33,329 nt of DNA, taken from Mycobacterium sp. (lineage in GTDB: Bacteria > Actinomycetota > Actinomycetes > Mycobacteriales > Mycobacteriaceae). The stretch covers positions 1 to 33,329 of the forward strand of contig JAOPWT010000169.1 in the NCBI GenBank assembly GCA_025965555.1. The letters are read 5' to 3'. The notes below the pieces were generated by a model. It did not search any database, was not told the origin of the DNA, and saw only the letters and a program-made list of their open reading frames with translations. This document shows positions 24,365 to 33,329 of this stretch, in pieces. Every line of letters begins with the position of its first letter. Position 1 is the stretch's first letter. The position numbers and the translations under genes were made by a program.

Positions 24365-26751
24365 GGCGCGCGGCGGCTTGGATCGCCGGGTCGCGTCTGC
24401 TGGCCGCCGTCGCATTGGTGACATTGATCGCCGTACCCGCAGTGTCACCCCGCGCCGCAGCAGGTGAGCCAGGAGACCGCCCCTTCCTGCAGCTGCACAT
24501 CGACACGATCACCCCGGATACGGTGACCACCACCAGCGAGCCCACCGTCACCGTCACGGGCACGGTGACCAACGTCGGCGACCGGGCGGTGCGCGACATC
24601 AACGTCCGCCTCGAACATGCGCCCGCCGTCGCCTCGTCGACGGGACTTCGCACCAACCTGACCGGTGACGTCGATCAGTATCAGGCGGTCGCGGACTTCA
24701 TCACCGTCGCTCCGGAACTCGCCCAGGGCCAGCACGTACCGTTCTCCCTCTCGTACCCGGTGCGCTCGGCCGATCTGCCCTCCCTGCGGATCGACGAGCC
24801 CGGCATCTACCCCCTTCTGGTCAACGTCAACGGCACCCCCGACTACGGGGCGCCCGCCCGCCTCGACGACGCCCGGTTCCTGCTGCCGGTCCTCGGCGTG
24901 CCCGCCGATCCGGCCAACACGCCCGATGACGCGTTGGCTGCCGTCGTGGCTCCGGACACGTCGAAGCCCGTGCGCGTGACGATGCTGTGGCCGCTGGCGG
25001 ACAAGCCCCGCCTCGCGGCGGGCGTGCCAGGGGGCAGCACGCCGGTCCGGCTCATCGACGACGAGCTGGCGACGTCGCTGGCGCCCGGCGGCCGGCTCGA
25101 CACGCTGCTGTCCGCGGCGGACTTCGCGACCAGCCCAGCGGTGGACCCTGGCGGGCTGACGCGCAGCGCGATGTGTCTTGCCGTCGACCCGGACCTGTTG
25201 ATCACGGTCAACGCCATGACGGGCGGCTACGTCGTCAACGACGACCCCGGCGGTGGACTGAACTCCACGACGCATCCGGGGAGCGGTCAGGACGCGGCGG
25301 TCAACTGGCTCGGCAGGCTAAGGGCACTGGCCCAGCGATCGTGCGTCACGCCGACGGTCTACGCACAAGCCGACCTGGCGGCGCTGGCGCGGGTCGGCGA
25401 CGCCGGTCTGTCCGCCGCAGCCACCACCGGCGCGGGCGACATCGTCGATCAGATCCTCGGCATCGCCTCGACCCGCGGCGCGACCGTCGTCGGTGACGGA
25501 CCCCTGACCGGTCCTGCCGTGCAGCTGCTGGCCGCGCAGGGGCCGACGGTGGCGATCGCAGCCGGCCAGTCCGTGGCGCAGGACTCGGCGACCGACGAGG
25601 CCTCGACCGCCGACCTCGCGCCTCGCCGGTACGACCCGAACGTGGTGGCGGCCCCGTTCGACCCCGCGGTGGGCGCGGCACTCGCCGGTGCAGGCACGAT
25701 GCCCGTCACCCCGTCCTACTTGGACGCGTCGCTCGCCGTTCCGCTCGCGCACGACTCGCCCATCGCCCGCCGCGAAGACGCCCTGGCGGCCGTGCTGTGG
25801 CGCGCGCTGCGACCCCAGACGGAGCCCCGCGTCGAAATCCTCGTTCCGCCACTCGCATGGAACCTGCCACCCGATGAGGCTCAGTCGATCCTCACGACGC
25901 TGGCCTCCTCGATCCGGTCCGGTCTGGCCGTTGCCCGCCCGCTGACCGCCGTGCTTGCCGAGACCAGCGCCATCCCACCGTCGGACGTGCAACCGCTGCC
26001 CCCCGAAACCCTCGGCAATCCCCGCGCCTACATCGACGCGGACGTCACGGCGAGCATCGCCAACGCAACCGGCAGGCTGTGGGGACTCACCTCGTCACTG
26101 ACCGTCGACCCGCGCACCGGGCTGACCGGAACGGAGTACACCGCGCCGTTGCGGGAGGACATGCTGCGGGCGCTCAGTCAGTCCGTGCCACCGGATGCGC
26201 GCAACGGGCTCGCCGCCCAGAGGGTGGGCGTCGTCGACGACACCGTCGGCGATCTACTTGGTGCGGTGACGATCGTCAACCCGGGCGGCTCCTACACCCT
26301 CGCGACCGAACGCAGCCCGCTGCCGCTCGCCCTGCGCAACGATCTGCCGGTGCCCATCCGCGTGCGACTGAACGTCGACGCGCCGCCGGGGATGACGGTT
26401 ACGGACATGGGCGAGATCGAGCTGCCCCCCGGCTTCCTCCCGCTGCGCGTGCCGATCGAGGTGCACTTCACCCAGCGCGTCGCCGTCGACGTCGCACTGC
26501 AGACCGCGGACGGCCTTCCGCTCGGTGAGCCGGTGCGGCTCTCGGTGCACTCCAACGCTTACGGCAAGGTGCTGTTCTTCATCACGCTGTCCGCGGGCGC
26601 GGTCCTCGTGCTGCTGGCGGGCCGACGGTTGTGGCACCGGTTCCGAGGTCAACCCGACCGCGCGGACCTCGACCGCCCCAAGCGTCGGGACCGCGCGGGC
26701 AGACCGGATCCGCTCGACGTCGCGCTGTCCCACTCGCCGGAAGAGAAGTGA
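24361..26751 (+). CDS. Large secreted/membrane-anchored protein, DUF6049 type (Rv3909-like)
   Basis: This 796-residue protein has a signal peptide (about 1-34, [19 protein letters not shown]) and a single C-terminal transmembrane segment (about 736-756, [18 protein letters not shown]) ending in a short basic tail, so most of it is predicted to be extracytoplasmic. The N-terminal part begins with a beta-sandwich-like region ([20 protein letters not shown]) and there is a second one near 650-730. It corresponds to Rv3909 between mutT4 and murJ. The function is not established; its fixed position before the lipid II flippase fusion suggests a cell-envelope role. It overlaps mutT4 by ATGA and the murJ gene by GTGA. 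Confidence 0.9.
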   Translation: MRRAAAWIAGSRLLAAVALVTLIAVPAVSPRAAAGEPGDRPFLQLHIDTITPDTVTTTSEPTVTVTGTVTNVGDRAVRDINVRLEHAPAVASSTGLRTNLTGDVDQYQAVADFITVAPELAQGQHVPFSLSYPVRSADLPSLRIDEPGIYPLLVNVNGTPDYGAPARLDDARFLLPVLGVPADPANTPDDALAAVVAPDTSKPVRVTMLWPLADKPRLAAGVPGGSTPVRLIDDELATSLAPGGRLDTLLSAADFATSPAVDPGGLTRSAMCLAVDPDLLITVNAMTGGYVVNDDPGGGLNSTTHPGSGQDAAVNWLGRLRALAQRSCVTPTVYAQADLAALARVGDAGLSAAATTGAGDIVDQILGIASTRGATVVGDGPLTGPAVQLLAAQGPTVAIAAGQSVAQDSATDEASTADLAPRRYDPNVVAAPFDPAVGAALAGAGTMPVTPSYLDASLAVPLAHDSPIARREDALAAVLWRALRPQTEPRVEILVPPLAWNLPPDEAQSILTTLASSIRSGLAVARPLTAVLAETSAIPPSDVQPLPPETLGNPRAYIDADVTASIANATGRLWGLTSSLTVDPRTGLTGTEYTAPLREDMLRALSQSVPPDARNGLAAQRVGVVDDTVGDLLGAVTIVNPGGSYTLATERSPLPLALRNDLPVPIRVRLNVDAPPGMTVTDMGEIELPPGFLPLRVPIEVHFTQRVAVDVALQTADGLPLGEPVRLSVHSNAYGKVLFFITLSAGAVLVLLAGRRLWHRFRGQPDRADLDRPKRRDRAGRPDPLDVALSHSPEEK

Positions 26752-29700
26752 GCACCTATAGGCCGCCGGGGCCGCCCCCCGTGGCACCGCAGCCACCCCG
26801 AGCACGTCGTCCTGCGCGGCTCCCCCCGCGCGCGCCGCAGCGGATTCCTCAGGGCCCCGCGCCGCGACGGCGCGCGGGCAAGCCGGAGCTGACCGACGCG
26901 GCCGTGGTGTCGCGGTCATGGGGCATGGCGCTGGCCACGCTGGTCAGCCGCATCACGGGGTTCTTCCGCATCGTGCTGCTCGCCGCCATCCTCGGTGCGG
27001 CCCTGTCCAGTTCCTTCTCCGTGGCCAATCAGCTGCCCAACATGATCGCCGCACTGGTGCTCGAGGCGACGTTCACCGCGATCTTCGTGCCGGTGCTGGC
27101 CCGCGCCGAGCGTGACGACGCCGACGGTGGCACCGCCTTCGTGCGACGGCTCCTCACCCTGGCGACCGCGCTGTTGTTCATCGCCACGGTGATCTCGGTG
27201 GTGGCCGCACCCCTTCTGGTTCACCTCATGCTCGGCGACGACCCGCAGGTGAACCGCTCCCTCACCACCGCCTTCGCCTACCTGCTGCTGCCGCAGATCA
27301 TCTTCTACGGCCTGTCATCGGTGTTCATGGCAATCCTGAACACGCGCAACGTGTTTGGTCCGCCCGCGTGGGCCCCGGTGGTGAACAACATCGTCGCGAT
27401 CGCCACCCTGGGTCTGTATGTCCTGGTGCCAGGCGAGCTTTCACTCAATCCGGTCGAGATGGGCAACGGCAAGCTGCTCGTCCTCGGCATCGGCACCACC
27501 CTCGGCGTCGTCGCCCAGACCGCCGTGCTCTTCATCGCCATCCGCCGGGAGCGGGTCAGTCTGCGCCCGCTGTGGGGCCTCGACGCCAGGATCAAGAAAT
27601 TCGGGACGATGGCAGGCGCGATGGTGCTTTACGTCCTGATCAGCCAGGCCGGTCTCATCGTCGGCAACCAGATCGCAAGCACCGCAGCCGCTTCCGGACC
27701 GGCGATCTACAACTACACGTGGCTGGTGCTCATGCTGCCGTTCGGCATGATCGGCGTGACGGTGCTCACGGTGGTGATGCCCCGACTGTCGCGCAACGCC
27801 GCCGCCGACGATCAGCCCGCCGTGCTCGCCGATCTGTCATTCGCCACGCGGCTGACGATGGTGACGCTGATTCCGGTCGTGGCGTTCATGACGGTCGCGG
27901 GCCCCGCGATCGGCAGCGCGCTGTTCGCGTACGGCAACTTCGGCGACGTGGATGCCGGCTATCTGGGCATGGCGATCACGCTGTCCGCCTTCACGCTGGT
28001 CCCGTACTCGATGGTGCTTCTGCAACTGCGCGTGTTCTACGCGCGCGAGCAACCGTGGACGCCGATCCTGCTGATCATCGTCATCACCGCGGTCAAGATC
28101 ATCGCCTCACTGGCGACGCCATTCGTCACCGACGACCCCGAGCTCATCGCCGGATACCTGGGGCTAGCCAATGGTCTCGGCTTCCTGGCGGGCGCCGCGG
28201 TCGGTCACATGATGCTGCGTGCCAACCTCAAGCCCCCCGGCGGCAGGCTTATCGCACTCGACGTCCTTCGGACCATCCTCGTCACGATCGCCGGCTCGTT
28301 GTTGGCGGGATTGATCGCTCATGCCGCCGATCGCCTTCTGGGTCTAGCGTCGCTCACCGAGAAGGCGGGCGGCGCCGGTTCGATCCTGCGCCTGGTGGTT
28401 CTCGGACTGATCATGCTGCCGATCATCGCGGCGGTGTTAGTGGTGGCCAAGGTCCCCGATGCCGAGGCAGTCGTGGCGGTCATCCGACGGCGACTCGGTC
28501 GCGGCCAACCGGCCCCGCCGGTGGCCCCGGCGAGGGTTCCCGACCGACCACGGCCGGGTATGTCCCTCCCGTACGCTGATCAGAGCAATTCGCACCCGTT
28601 GCGGCCGCGTCCAAACGCCGCGGCCTGGCGGGGCGGACCTCCGGCAGGCGTTGCCGGAGCCGGGCTTTGGAAAGGACCAGCGGTGACCGACGACCCCGCA
28701 GGCGGCTCCGCGCCCGACGCCGGCGCCACGACCCGCATCCCACGACAGAACGTCGACGACTTCCAGCCGGACGTGCCCGCAGAATCGCATCTGCCGCCGT
28801 CGGGCCGACCACCCGCCGACTACGGCGGCGATCCCACCAGGGAACCCACGGCCTTCGGCATGCCGAACGAACCCGCCATCGAGGCAGCCACTGCCGACGA
28901 TGACGTCCACCTCATTCCCGGTGCGACGATCGCGGGTGGGCGCTACCGACTGCTGGTGTTCCACGGCGGGCCAGCGCATCTGCAGTTCTGGCACGCCATG
29001 GACACCGTCCTGGATCGCCAAGTGGCACTGACGTTCATCGACCCCGACGCCGTGCTGCCAGACGACGAGCTGGCCGAGATCCTCTCCCGCACCATGCGAT
29101 TGAGCTCGATCGACGTGCCAGGCATCGCCCGCGTGCTGGATGTCGCGCACACCGGGTCGGGTGGCCTTGTCGTCTCGGAGTGGATCCGCGGCGGGTCGCT
29201 GGCCGAGGTCGCCGAGACGGCGCCGTCGGCCATCGGGGGCGCCCGTGCCGTCCAGTCGCTGGCGGCCGCGGCCGAGGCTGCGCACCGCGCGGGTGTCGCG
29301 CTGTCGATCGATCACCCCGGCCGGGTACGCGTCAGCATCGAGGGAGACGTCGCTCTCGCCTTCCCTGCGACGCTGCCCTCCGCGACGCCCGAAGACGACA
29401 TTCGCGGCATCGGCGCGGCGCTGTACGCGCTCCTGGTCAACCGGTGGCCGCTTCCGGAGTCGGGGGTGCGTAGTGGCATGGAGTCCGCCGACGTCGACTC
29501 CGCGGGCGAACCGGTGGAACCACGCGCGATGGACCGCGCCATCCCGTTCCAGATCTCCGCGGCGGCCGTCCGCGCCGTCCAGGAGAACGGCGGCATCCGG
29601 TCCGCGCCGACGTTGCTCAACCTGCTGCAGCAGGCCACCGCCGTCGCCGACCGCACCGAGCTGATCTCACCCATCGACGAACCGGAAGCTCCGGCCGCCC

Positions 29701-30362
29701 GCTTCCGTGCGGAGGACGATGCCGAAGCCAAGGCGCGCCGCAAGAAGGGCGTGCTGATCGGTGCGGCCGTCGCGGGTTCCATCCTGGTCGTGGCCCTCAT
29801 CGTGCTGGCGACCGTGTTGCGAGGCGTGTTCAGTGACGTCGGTGGCCCGCTGAACAAGGACGAGCTGGGCCTCAACGCACCGTCGAGCAGCACCAGCAAG
29901 AATCCGAACGCGAACAACGTGAAACCCGTTCGGGCAACGGTGTTCTCACCCGGTGGCGAGGCCGACAACCCTGCCGACGCCGGAAACGCGATCGACGGCA
30001 ACCCCGCGACGGTGTGGAAGACCGATACCTACAGCGACCCGGTTCCGTTCCCGAACTTCAAGAACGGCGTCGGGCTCATTCTGCAGTTGCCCCAGCCGAC
30101 CGCGATCGGTTCCGTGTCGCTTGATCTGAACAGTACGGGCACGTCGATTCAGATCCGCTCCGCTCAATCGGCCACTCCGGCGACGCTGGAGGACACGACC
30201 GCGCTCAGCCCGCCGACGCCGATGAAGACCGGGTCCAACACCATCAACATCGACAACCCGCAGCCGGTGTCGAATGTGCTGGTGTGGATCACCACGCTCG
30301 GCACCGTCGACGGCAAGAGCGAGACCGCCATCTCCGAGATCACGCTCAAGCCCGCGTCCTGA
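26748..30362 (+). CDS. murJ: MviN/MurJ lipid II flippase fused to a pseudokinase and extracellular domain (Rv3910-like)
   Basis: This 1204-residue fusion is predicted to flip the peptidoglycan precursor lipid II. Residues about 50-565 are the multi-helix MOP-family MurJ core (starting SRSWGMALATLVSRITGFFR). A Pro/Gly-rich linker leads to a kinase-like domain at about 724-960. This is a pseudokinase: the VAVK lysine position reads VALTF, and the HRD and DFG motifs are missing. A transmembrane helix sits at about 998-1020 (GVLIGAAVAGSILVVALIVL). The C-terminal part (about 1057-1204) is an extracellular F5/8-type-like beta domain. In M. tuberculosis the pseudokinase is phosphorylated by PknB and bound by FhaA. 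The GTG start overlaps the previous stop (GTGA). Confidence 0.94.
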   Translation: MSTYRPPGPPPVAPQPPRARRPARLPPRAPQRIPQGPAPRRRAGKPELTDAAVVSRSWGMALATLVSRITGFFRIVLLAAILGAALSSSFSVANQLPNMIAALVLEATFTAIFVPVLARAERDDADGGTAFVRRLLTLATALLFIATVISVVAAPLLVHLMLGDDPQVNRSLTTAFAYLLLPQIIFYGLSSVFMAILNTRNVFGPPAWAPVVNNIVAIATLGLYVLVPGELSLNPVEMGNGKLLVLGIGTTLGVVAQTAVLFIAIRRERVSLRPLWGLDARIKKFGTMAGAMVLYVLISQAGLIVGNQIASTAAASGPAIYNYTWLVLMLPFGMIGVTVLTVVMPRLSRNAAADDQPAVLADLSFATRLTMVTLIPVVAFMTVAGPAIGSALFAYGNFGDVDAGYLGMAITLSAFTLVPYSMVLLQLRVFYAREQPWTPILLIIVITAVKIIASLATPFVTDDPELIAGYLGLANGLGFLAGAAVGHMMLRANLKPPGGRLIALDVLRTILVTIAGSLLAGLIAHAADRLLGLASLTEKAGGAGSILRLVVLGLIMLPIIAAVLVVAKVPDAEAVVAVIRRRLGRGQPAPPVAPARVPDRPRPGMSLPYADQSNSHPLRPRPNAAAWRGGPPAGVAGAGLWKGPAVTDDPAGGSAPDAGATTRIPRQNVDDFQPDVPAESHLPPSGRPPADYGGDPTREPTAFGMPNEPAIEAATADDDVHLIPGATIAGGRYRLLVFHGGPAHLQFWHAMDTVLDRQVALTFIDPDAVLPDDELAEILSRTMRLSSIDVPGIARVLDVAHTGSGGLVVSEWIRGGSLAEVAETAPSAIGGARAVQSLAAAAEAAHRAGVALSIDHPGRVRVSIEGDVALAFPATLPSATPEDDIRGIGAALYALLVNRWPLPESGVRSGMESADVDSAGEPVEPRAMDRAIPFQISAAAVRAVQENGGIRSAPTLLNLLQQATAVADRTELISPIDEPEAPAARFRAEDDAEAKARRKKGVLIGAAVAGSILVVALIVLATVLRGVFSDVGGPLNKDELGLNAPSSSTSKNPNANNVKPVRATVFSPGGEADNPADAGNAIDGNPATVWKTDTYSDPVPFPNFKNGVGLILQLPQPTAIGSVSLDLNSTGTSIQIRSAQSATPATLEDTTALSPPTPMKTGSNTINIDNPQPVSNVLVWITTLGTVDGKSETAISEITLKPAS

Positions 30363-30493
30363 CGGCGCCACCCGAAGTTGTCCCCAGGCTCGGGACGTGC
30401 CCTCGGGATGCGTTCAGGCAGCCCAGCGGCCTGATTGGGGCGACGGTGTGCGGTCGGCGCGAAGAAGTGTCGGGACCGCTGCGCGGGGTTGAT

Positions 30494-30499
30494 TAGTGT
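30494..30499 (+). promoter_or_regulatory. Predicted -10 element of a leaderless sigM promoter
   Basis: TAGTGT is followed by 6 bases and the GTG at 30506. It fits a housekeeping-type leaderless promoter in the 143-base gap after murJ. Confidence 0.45.
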
Positions 30500-30505
30500 T
30501 CGTCT

Positions 30506-31090
30506 GTGGGGAGCTTCGGGGGAATCGCTGAGCCAGAGCGGACGGACGCAGAGTTGCTCGTCGCGCACGTCGCGGGCGAGCGGTATGCCTTCGAGGAGCT
30601 GTTCTACCGGCATCACCGCCAGCTGTACCGCCTGGCTCAGATCACCAGTCGCAACCCCGACGACGCCGCGGATGCCCTGCAAGACGCGATGTTGTCTGCG
30701 CACCGCAGTGCGCCTGCCTTTCGGCACGATGCGTCGGTCAGCAGCTGGCTGTACCGCATCGTGGTCAATTCATGCCTAGATCGATTGCGCCGCAACAAGT
30801 CTCACGCCGCAACGCAACTCGAGGACGACGTCTGCCACCTGGGCGATCCCACGCCACGCGTCGACACAGCACTCGTCGTGGAGCGCGCGCTGCTGCGGCT
30901 GCCCATCGAGCAACGGGCCGTCGTGGTGGCCGTTGACATGCAGGGCTACTCGGTGGCCGAGACCGCGCGCCTGCTCGGGGTGCCGGAGGGCACGGTCAAG
31001 AGCCGGTGTTCAAGGGCGCGAGCCAAGTTGGCCAAGACATTGGAGTATTTCGACGATGCCGCCCCGACGGTCCAGGGTAGGCGCCGCTGA
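30506..31090 (+). CDS. sigM: ECF RNA polymerase sigma factor SigM
   Basis: This 194-residue ECF sigma factor directs RNA polymerase to stress-regulon promoters. Region sigma2 runs from about 25 to 95 (YAFEELFYRHHRQLYRLAQ, DALQDAMLSAH, SWLYRIVVNSCLDRLRR) and region sigma4 from about 125 to 180 (LLRLPIEQRAVVVAVDMQGYS, GVPEGTVKSRCSRARAKL), joined by a short linker. Location between the murJ fusion and the anti-sigma gene identifies it as SigM (Rv3911). In M. tuberculosis the anti-sigma gene follows directly; here a minus-strand gene separates them, beginning 4 bases after the sigM stop. Confidence 0.95.
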   Translation: MGSFGGIAEPERTDAELLVAHVAGERYAFEELFYRHHRQLYRLAQITSRNPDDAADALQDAMLSAHRSAPAFRHDASVSSWLYRIVVNSCLDRLRRNKSHAATQLEDDVCHLGDPTPRVDTALVVERALLRLPIEQRAVVVAVDMQGYSVAETARLLGVPEGTVKSRCSRARAKLAKTLEYFDDAAPTVQGRRR

Positions 31091-31094
31091 GCGG

Positions 31095-31406
31095 CTACGG
31101 GCTCTGGCGAACCCTGGTGTCCGGGCGGGGCACCGCGACAAGCTGCGGTCCGTTGACGGCCTGAGACAGACATCCCGGGATGTTGCGGCAGGCGATGATC
31201 GCCCCCGCCCCCGGCGCCTGGCCCGGCGCAGTCGGAATCTGGTTCGGGATGCCGCAGGTCTGGTGGTACGGGTCGAAGGGCACCACGTTCATGTCGCACG
31301 CCACGGAATCGGACTGCGGCGTGGTCGCGACGTCCAAGCCCACCAGCCCGGCCGCCGACGCGATACCGAAGGCGCCGATGACCAGTAGTCGATGCAGGTT
31401 GCGCAT
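31095..31406 (-). CDS. Small secreted Cys-containing protein inserted between sigM and rsmA
   Basis: This 103-residue protein has a clear signal peptide (MRNLHRLLVIGAFGIASAAG) and a mature part of about 75 residues. That part is polar, Pro/Gly-rich and has four cysteines (VACDMN, HQTCGIPN, IIACRNIPGC), which could form two disulfides. GAGG lies 7 bases before the ATG. The frame is open further upstream, but those residues lack signal character and run into the rsmA gene. Its stop is 4 bases from the sigM stop on the opposite strand and its start is 129 bases from rsmA, which is divergent. I do not recognise the family; small secreted mycobacterial proteins of this composition are often annotated as hypothetical. 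Confidence 0.75.
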   Translation of the reverse strand: MRNLHRLLVIGAFGIASAAGLVGLDVATTPQSDSVACDMNVVPFDPYHQTCGIPNQIPTAPGQAPGAGAIIACRNIPGCLSQAVNGPQLVAVPRPDTRVRQSP

Positions 31407-31523
31407 GATGGGGCCTCGTTCGCGAGTTCGTCTAATCACAAGTGTGGGCCGCAAAACCCAAGCTTCCTCTTCTAACAGCACAACGAGAGCACATTCACAG
31501 GAATTCCCGACGGTGGCCGGTGC

Positions 31524-31529
31524 GACACT
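31524..31529 (+). promoter_or_regulatory. Possible -10 element for rsmA
   Basis: GACACT has the conserved second A and final T and lies 6 bases before the GTG at 31536. It is weaker than the others, but rsmA needs its own promoter or read-through of about 450 bases because of the antisense gene between it and sigM. Confidence 0.3.
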
Positions 31530-31535
31530 GGCGCA

Positions 31536-32252
31536 GTGGACAGCCAGCCGAACGGTCGCGGTGATCGCTTCGACGGCCCCGTCACGGTCGACCTGCTGGC
31601 GGACCTGCAGGCCGGACTGGTCGATGATCAGGCGGCGGCCCGTCTTCGACAGCGCGCCCGCTCCGAACCCGACATCGCCGGTCAACTCTCGGCCCTGGAG
31701 CGCGTCCGGCGCGACGTGGCCGACCTCGGCAGCGACGCGGCATCGGCGCCGGACATCCCCGCCGACATCACGGCACGGATCGGCGCCGCGCTGCGGTCGG
31801 CGCGCGCGCCATCGTCACGGCTTCGGCGCGCCGCTGCGGTCACCGGTGTCGCAGCGGTCGTCGCCGCAGGCGCGGTCGGCACCACCATGCTCGTGCGAAG
31901 TCGCAGTGGCGGCATCTTCGGCACCAGCCCAGCGGCGTCCTCGAGCGAGGCGTCCCGACCACGGGACGGGATACCCCTGGCCGATGACGAGGTCATCGCC
32001 TTGCTGAGCCGGCCCCCGGATCTCGGTGCCCTCACCGATCCCCTGCGCCGGGTGTCGTGCCTCAGCGGTTTGGGCTACCCGACCTCGACGTCGGTGCTCG
32101 GCGCACGGCCCCTCGACGTCAGCGGCAGACCGGGGGTCCTGGTGCTGCTGCCCGGGGATGCGCCGAGAAGGATCAACGCCGTCGTGGTGGCGCCGAACTG
32201 CAGCGCCGTCGACACGGGATTGCTCGCCAGCCGCGTCGTCGACCGCCCATGA
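31536..32252 (+). CDS. rsmA: Anti-sigma factor RsmA for SigM
   Basis: This 238-residue protein is the likely membrane anti-sigma factor for SigM (Rv3912 type). The cytoplasmic N-terminal part (about 12-80) is helical with [23 protein letters not shown], typical of anti-sigma domains that bind ECF sigma factors, but without an obvious zinc HxxxCxxC motif. One transmembrane helix spans about 98-120 ([20 protein letters not shown]). The rest, about 118 residues, would be extracytoplasmic, with two Cys ([17 protein letters not shown]). It is separated from sigM by the antisense small secreted-protein gene, unlike in M. tuberculosis. Confidence 0.88.
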   Translation: MDSQPNGRGDRFDGPVTVDLLADLQAGLVDDQAAARLRQRARSEPDIAGQLSALERVRRDVADLGSDAASAPDIPADITARIGAALRSARAPSSRLRRAAAVTGVAAVVAAGAVGTTMLVRSRSGGIFGTSPAASSSEASRPRDGIPLADDEVIALLSRPPDLGALTDPLRRVSCLSGLGYPTSTSVLGARPLDVSGRPGVLVLLPGDAPRRINAVVVAPNCSAVDTGLLASRVVDRP

Positions 32253-32272
32253 CGCGTCCCGGAGGCGCTCGT

Positions 32273-32298
32273 GGAACAGGCGGGCTTACGCTGGTGTT
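32273..32298 (+). promoter_or_regulatory. SigH-type promoter upstream of trxB2
   Basis: GGAACA at 32273-32278 and GTT at 32296-32298 are separated by 17 bases, matching the GGAAYA-N16/17-GTT pattern I recall for SigH/SigE-type mycobacterial promoters. A TTATAG/TGTTAT stretch overlaps the -10 side and could also serve as a housekeeping -10. The start codon is about 25 bases further on, with a ribosome site, so this mRNA has a short leader. Confidence 0.6.
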
Positions 32299-32322
32299 AT
32301 AGGCGTACGCAGAAAGGCGGAA

Positions 32323-33258
32323 ATGACCTCCTCCAACACCGTCCACGACGTGATCATCATCGGCTCAGGCCCTGCTGGTTACACAGCGGCCGTGTACGCC
32401 GCGCGGGCACAGCTCCAACCGCTGGTGTTCGAAGGCGTGCAGTTCGGCGGCGCACTCATGACCACCACCGAGGTCGAGAACTATCCCGGCTTCAAGGAGG
32501 GCATCACCGGGCCCGAACTCATGGAGGAGATGCGCGAGCAGGCTCTCCGGTTCGGGGCCGACCTCCGCATGGAAGACGTCGAAGACGTGTCCCTCGATGG
32601 CCCGGTCAAGACCGTCACCGTCGGTGACGAGACGTTCCAGGCCCGTTCCATCATCTTGGCGATGGGCGCGGCCGCCCGTCAGCTCGGGGTGCCCGGCGAA
32701 ATGGAGCGCATCGGCACCGGCGTCAGCACCTGCGCGACGTGCGACGGCTTCTTCTTCCGTAACCAGGACATCGCCGTCGTCGGCGGCGGCGACTCCGCGA
32801 TGGAGGAGGCCATCTTCCTCACCAAGTTCGCGAGCAGCGTCACGCTGATCCATCGCCGCGAGGAGTTCCGCGCCTCCAAGATCATGCTGGAGCGCGCCAA
32901 GGCCAACCCGAAGATCACCTTCCTCACCAACACCGCGGTCACCGAGGTCGAGGGCGACCCGAAGGTAACGGGTCTGCGCCTGGTTAACACCGTCACCGGC
33001 GAAGAGTCGAAGCTGGCCGTCACGGGCGTGTTCGTGGCCATCGGGCACGATCCACGCTCGGCGCTGGTCAGAGGCAAGGTCGATCTCGACGACGAGGGCT
33101 ACGTCAAGGTCAAGGGACGCTCGACCAGCACCTCGATCGACGGTGTGTTCGCCTCGGGAGACCTCGTCGACCACACCTACCGGCAGGCCGTCACCGCCGC
33201 AGGCAGCGGCTGCGCCGCCGCGATCGACACCGAACGCTGGCTCGCCGACAACAACTGA
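32323..33258 (+). CDS. trxB2: Thioredoxin-disulfide reductase
   Basis: This 311-residue NADPH-dependent flavoprotein reduces thioredoxin. FAD motif GSGPAG is at 14-19, the redox-active pair Cys137/Cys140 in CATCDG, and the NADPH motif GGGDSA at 154-159; the C-terminal FAD segment FASGDLVDH is complete. The start ATG 32323 follows AAAGGCGG; earlier in-frame codons would extend into rsmA. It forms a pair with trxC, whose ATG is 50 bases downstream, and a SigH-type promoter precedes it, as expected for the oxidative-stress regulon. Confidence 0.97.
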   Translation: MTSSNTVHDVIIIGSGPAGYTAAVYAARAQLQPLVFEGVQFGGALMTTTEVENYPGFKEGITGPELMEEMREQALRFGADLRMEDVEDVSLDGPVKTVTVGDETFQARSIILAMGAAARQLGVPGEMERIGTGVSTCATCDGFFFRNQDIAVVGGGDSAMEEAIFLTKFASSVTLIHRREEFRASKIMLERAKANPKITFLTNTAVTEVEGDPKVTGLRLVNTVTGEESKLAVTGVFVAIGHDPRSALVRGKVDLDDEGYVKVKGRSTSTSIDGVFASGDLVDHTYRQAVTAAGSGCAAAIDTERWLADNN

Positions 33259-33308
33259 CGCGCCCGCGCCGCGACTGTCCCATCAACCCCGAAACCGAGG
33301 AGCACCAC

Positions 33309-33329
33309 ATGACCGAAACCACCAGCGCC
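33309..33329 (+). CDS. trxC: Thioredoxin TrxC, first seven codons only
   Basis: The window ends inside this gene. The visible residues are MTETTSA, preceded by a ribosome site (GAGGAG, about 6 bases upstream of the ATG). Assignment as thioredoxin rests on its position right after trxB2, as in mycobacteria generally, and is not proven by the few residues seen. Confidence 0.75.

Noticed and set aside
26631-26747. Upstream in-frame extension of the murJ fusion
   Set aside because: It lies inside the preceding gene, has no homology expected for MurJ, and the GTGA overlap at 26748 is the natural start.
30472-30505. SigM-type promoter (GGACC ... CGTC) for sigM autoregulation
   Set aside because: The two elements are 23 bases apart, too far for the 16-18 base spacing I recall for SigM promoters.
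1-33329. CRISPR arrays, tRNA or rRNA genes, insertion sequences
   Set aside because: I saw no regularly spaced direct repeats, no transposase-like protein and no recognisable tRNA or rRNA sequence, though I could not run a dedicated search.

Overview
The window looks like a chromosomal segment of a fast-growing mycobacterium (Mycolicibacterium type). It is GC-rich and has many GTG starts and leaderless promoters. Its right two thirds carry mycobacterial core genes whose order I know from M. tuberculosis: leuS, mtc28 (Rv0040c), Rv0039c, yqgE (Rv0038), an MFS gene (Rv0037c) and Rv0036c, then Rv3906c, pcnA, mutT4, Rv3909, the mviN/murJ fusion, sigM, rsmA, trxB2 and the start of trxC. In M. tuberculosis these are two separate blocks. 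Here they are joined at about 21506/21507, where two stop codons abut with no intervening base.

Layout. 1-50: possible tail of an unknown gene. 52-1392 (-): GH63 glucosylglycerate hydrolase, divergent from an SDR/amidase pair (1446-3901, +). 4052-6910 (+): a PF03640-type lipoprotein, a group A flavin monooxygenase and an O-methyltransferase. 6873-13882 (-): a tight six-gene operon transcribed from 13882 leftward: ThDP enzyme, SRPBCC protein, KAS III-like condensing enzyme, HisC-like aminotransferase, berberine-bridge-type FAD oxidase and FMO-like monooxygenase. 13990-14250 (-): small membrane protein. 14277-17132 (-): leuS. 17351-21506: the mtc28-to-Rv0036c block. 21507-23462 (-): Asp-rich repeat protein and pcnA. 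23573-33329: mutT4 to trxC, with an extra small secreted-protein gene on the minus strand between sigM and rsmA.

The accessory region of most interest is 4578-13882. ThDP enzyme, SRPBCC cyclase-like protein, KAS III-like protein and aromatic-type aminotransferase is the enzyme set that, as I recall, builds the carbazole ring in Streptomyces (neocarazostatin and carquinostatin pathways) from indole-3-pyruvate, pyruvate and an acyl unit. Here it comes with four possible tailoring enzymes (two monooxygenases, a BBE oxidase and an O-methyltransferase), and no prenyltransferase, carrier protein, regulator or transporter is visible. I propose a mycobacterial pathway for a carbazole-like or related aryl-pyruvate-derived aromatic compound. 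This is inference from domain combination and gene order. The KAS III-like enzyme has Asn where the catalytic His is expected, so its chemistry may be unusual.

The core genes act in translation (leuS, pcnA), nucleotide or RNA hydrolysis (mutT4), cell-wall precursor export (murJ fusion) and redox/stress response (sigM/rsmA, trxB2/trxC). At least seven genes have a TANNNT-like -10 element 6-8 bases before the start codon, which implies leaderless mRNAs, whereas trxB2 has a SigH-type promoter and a leader.
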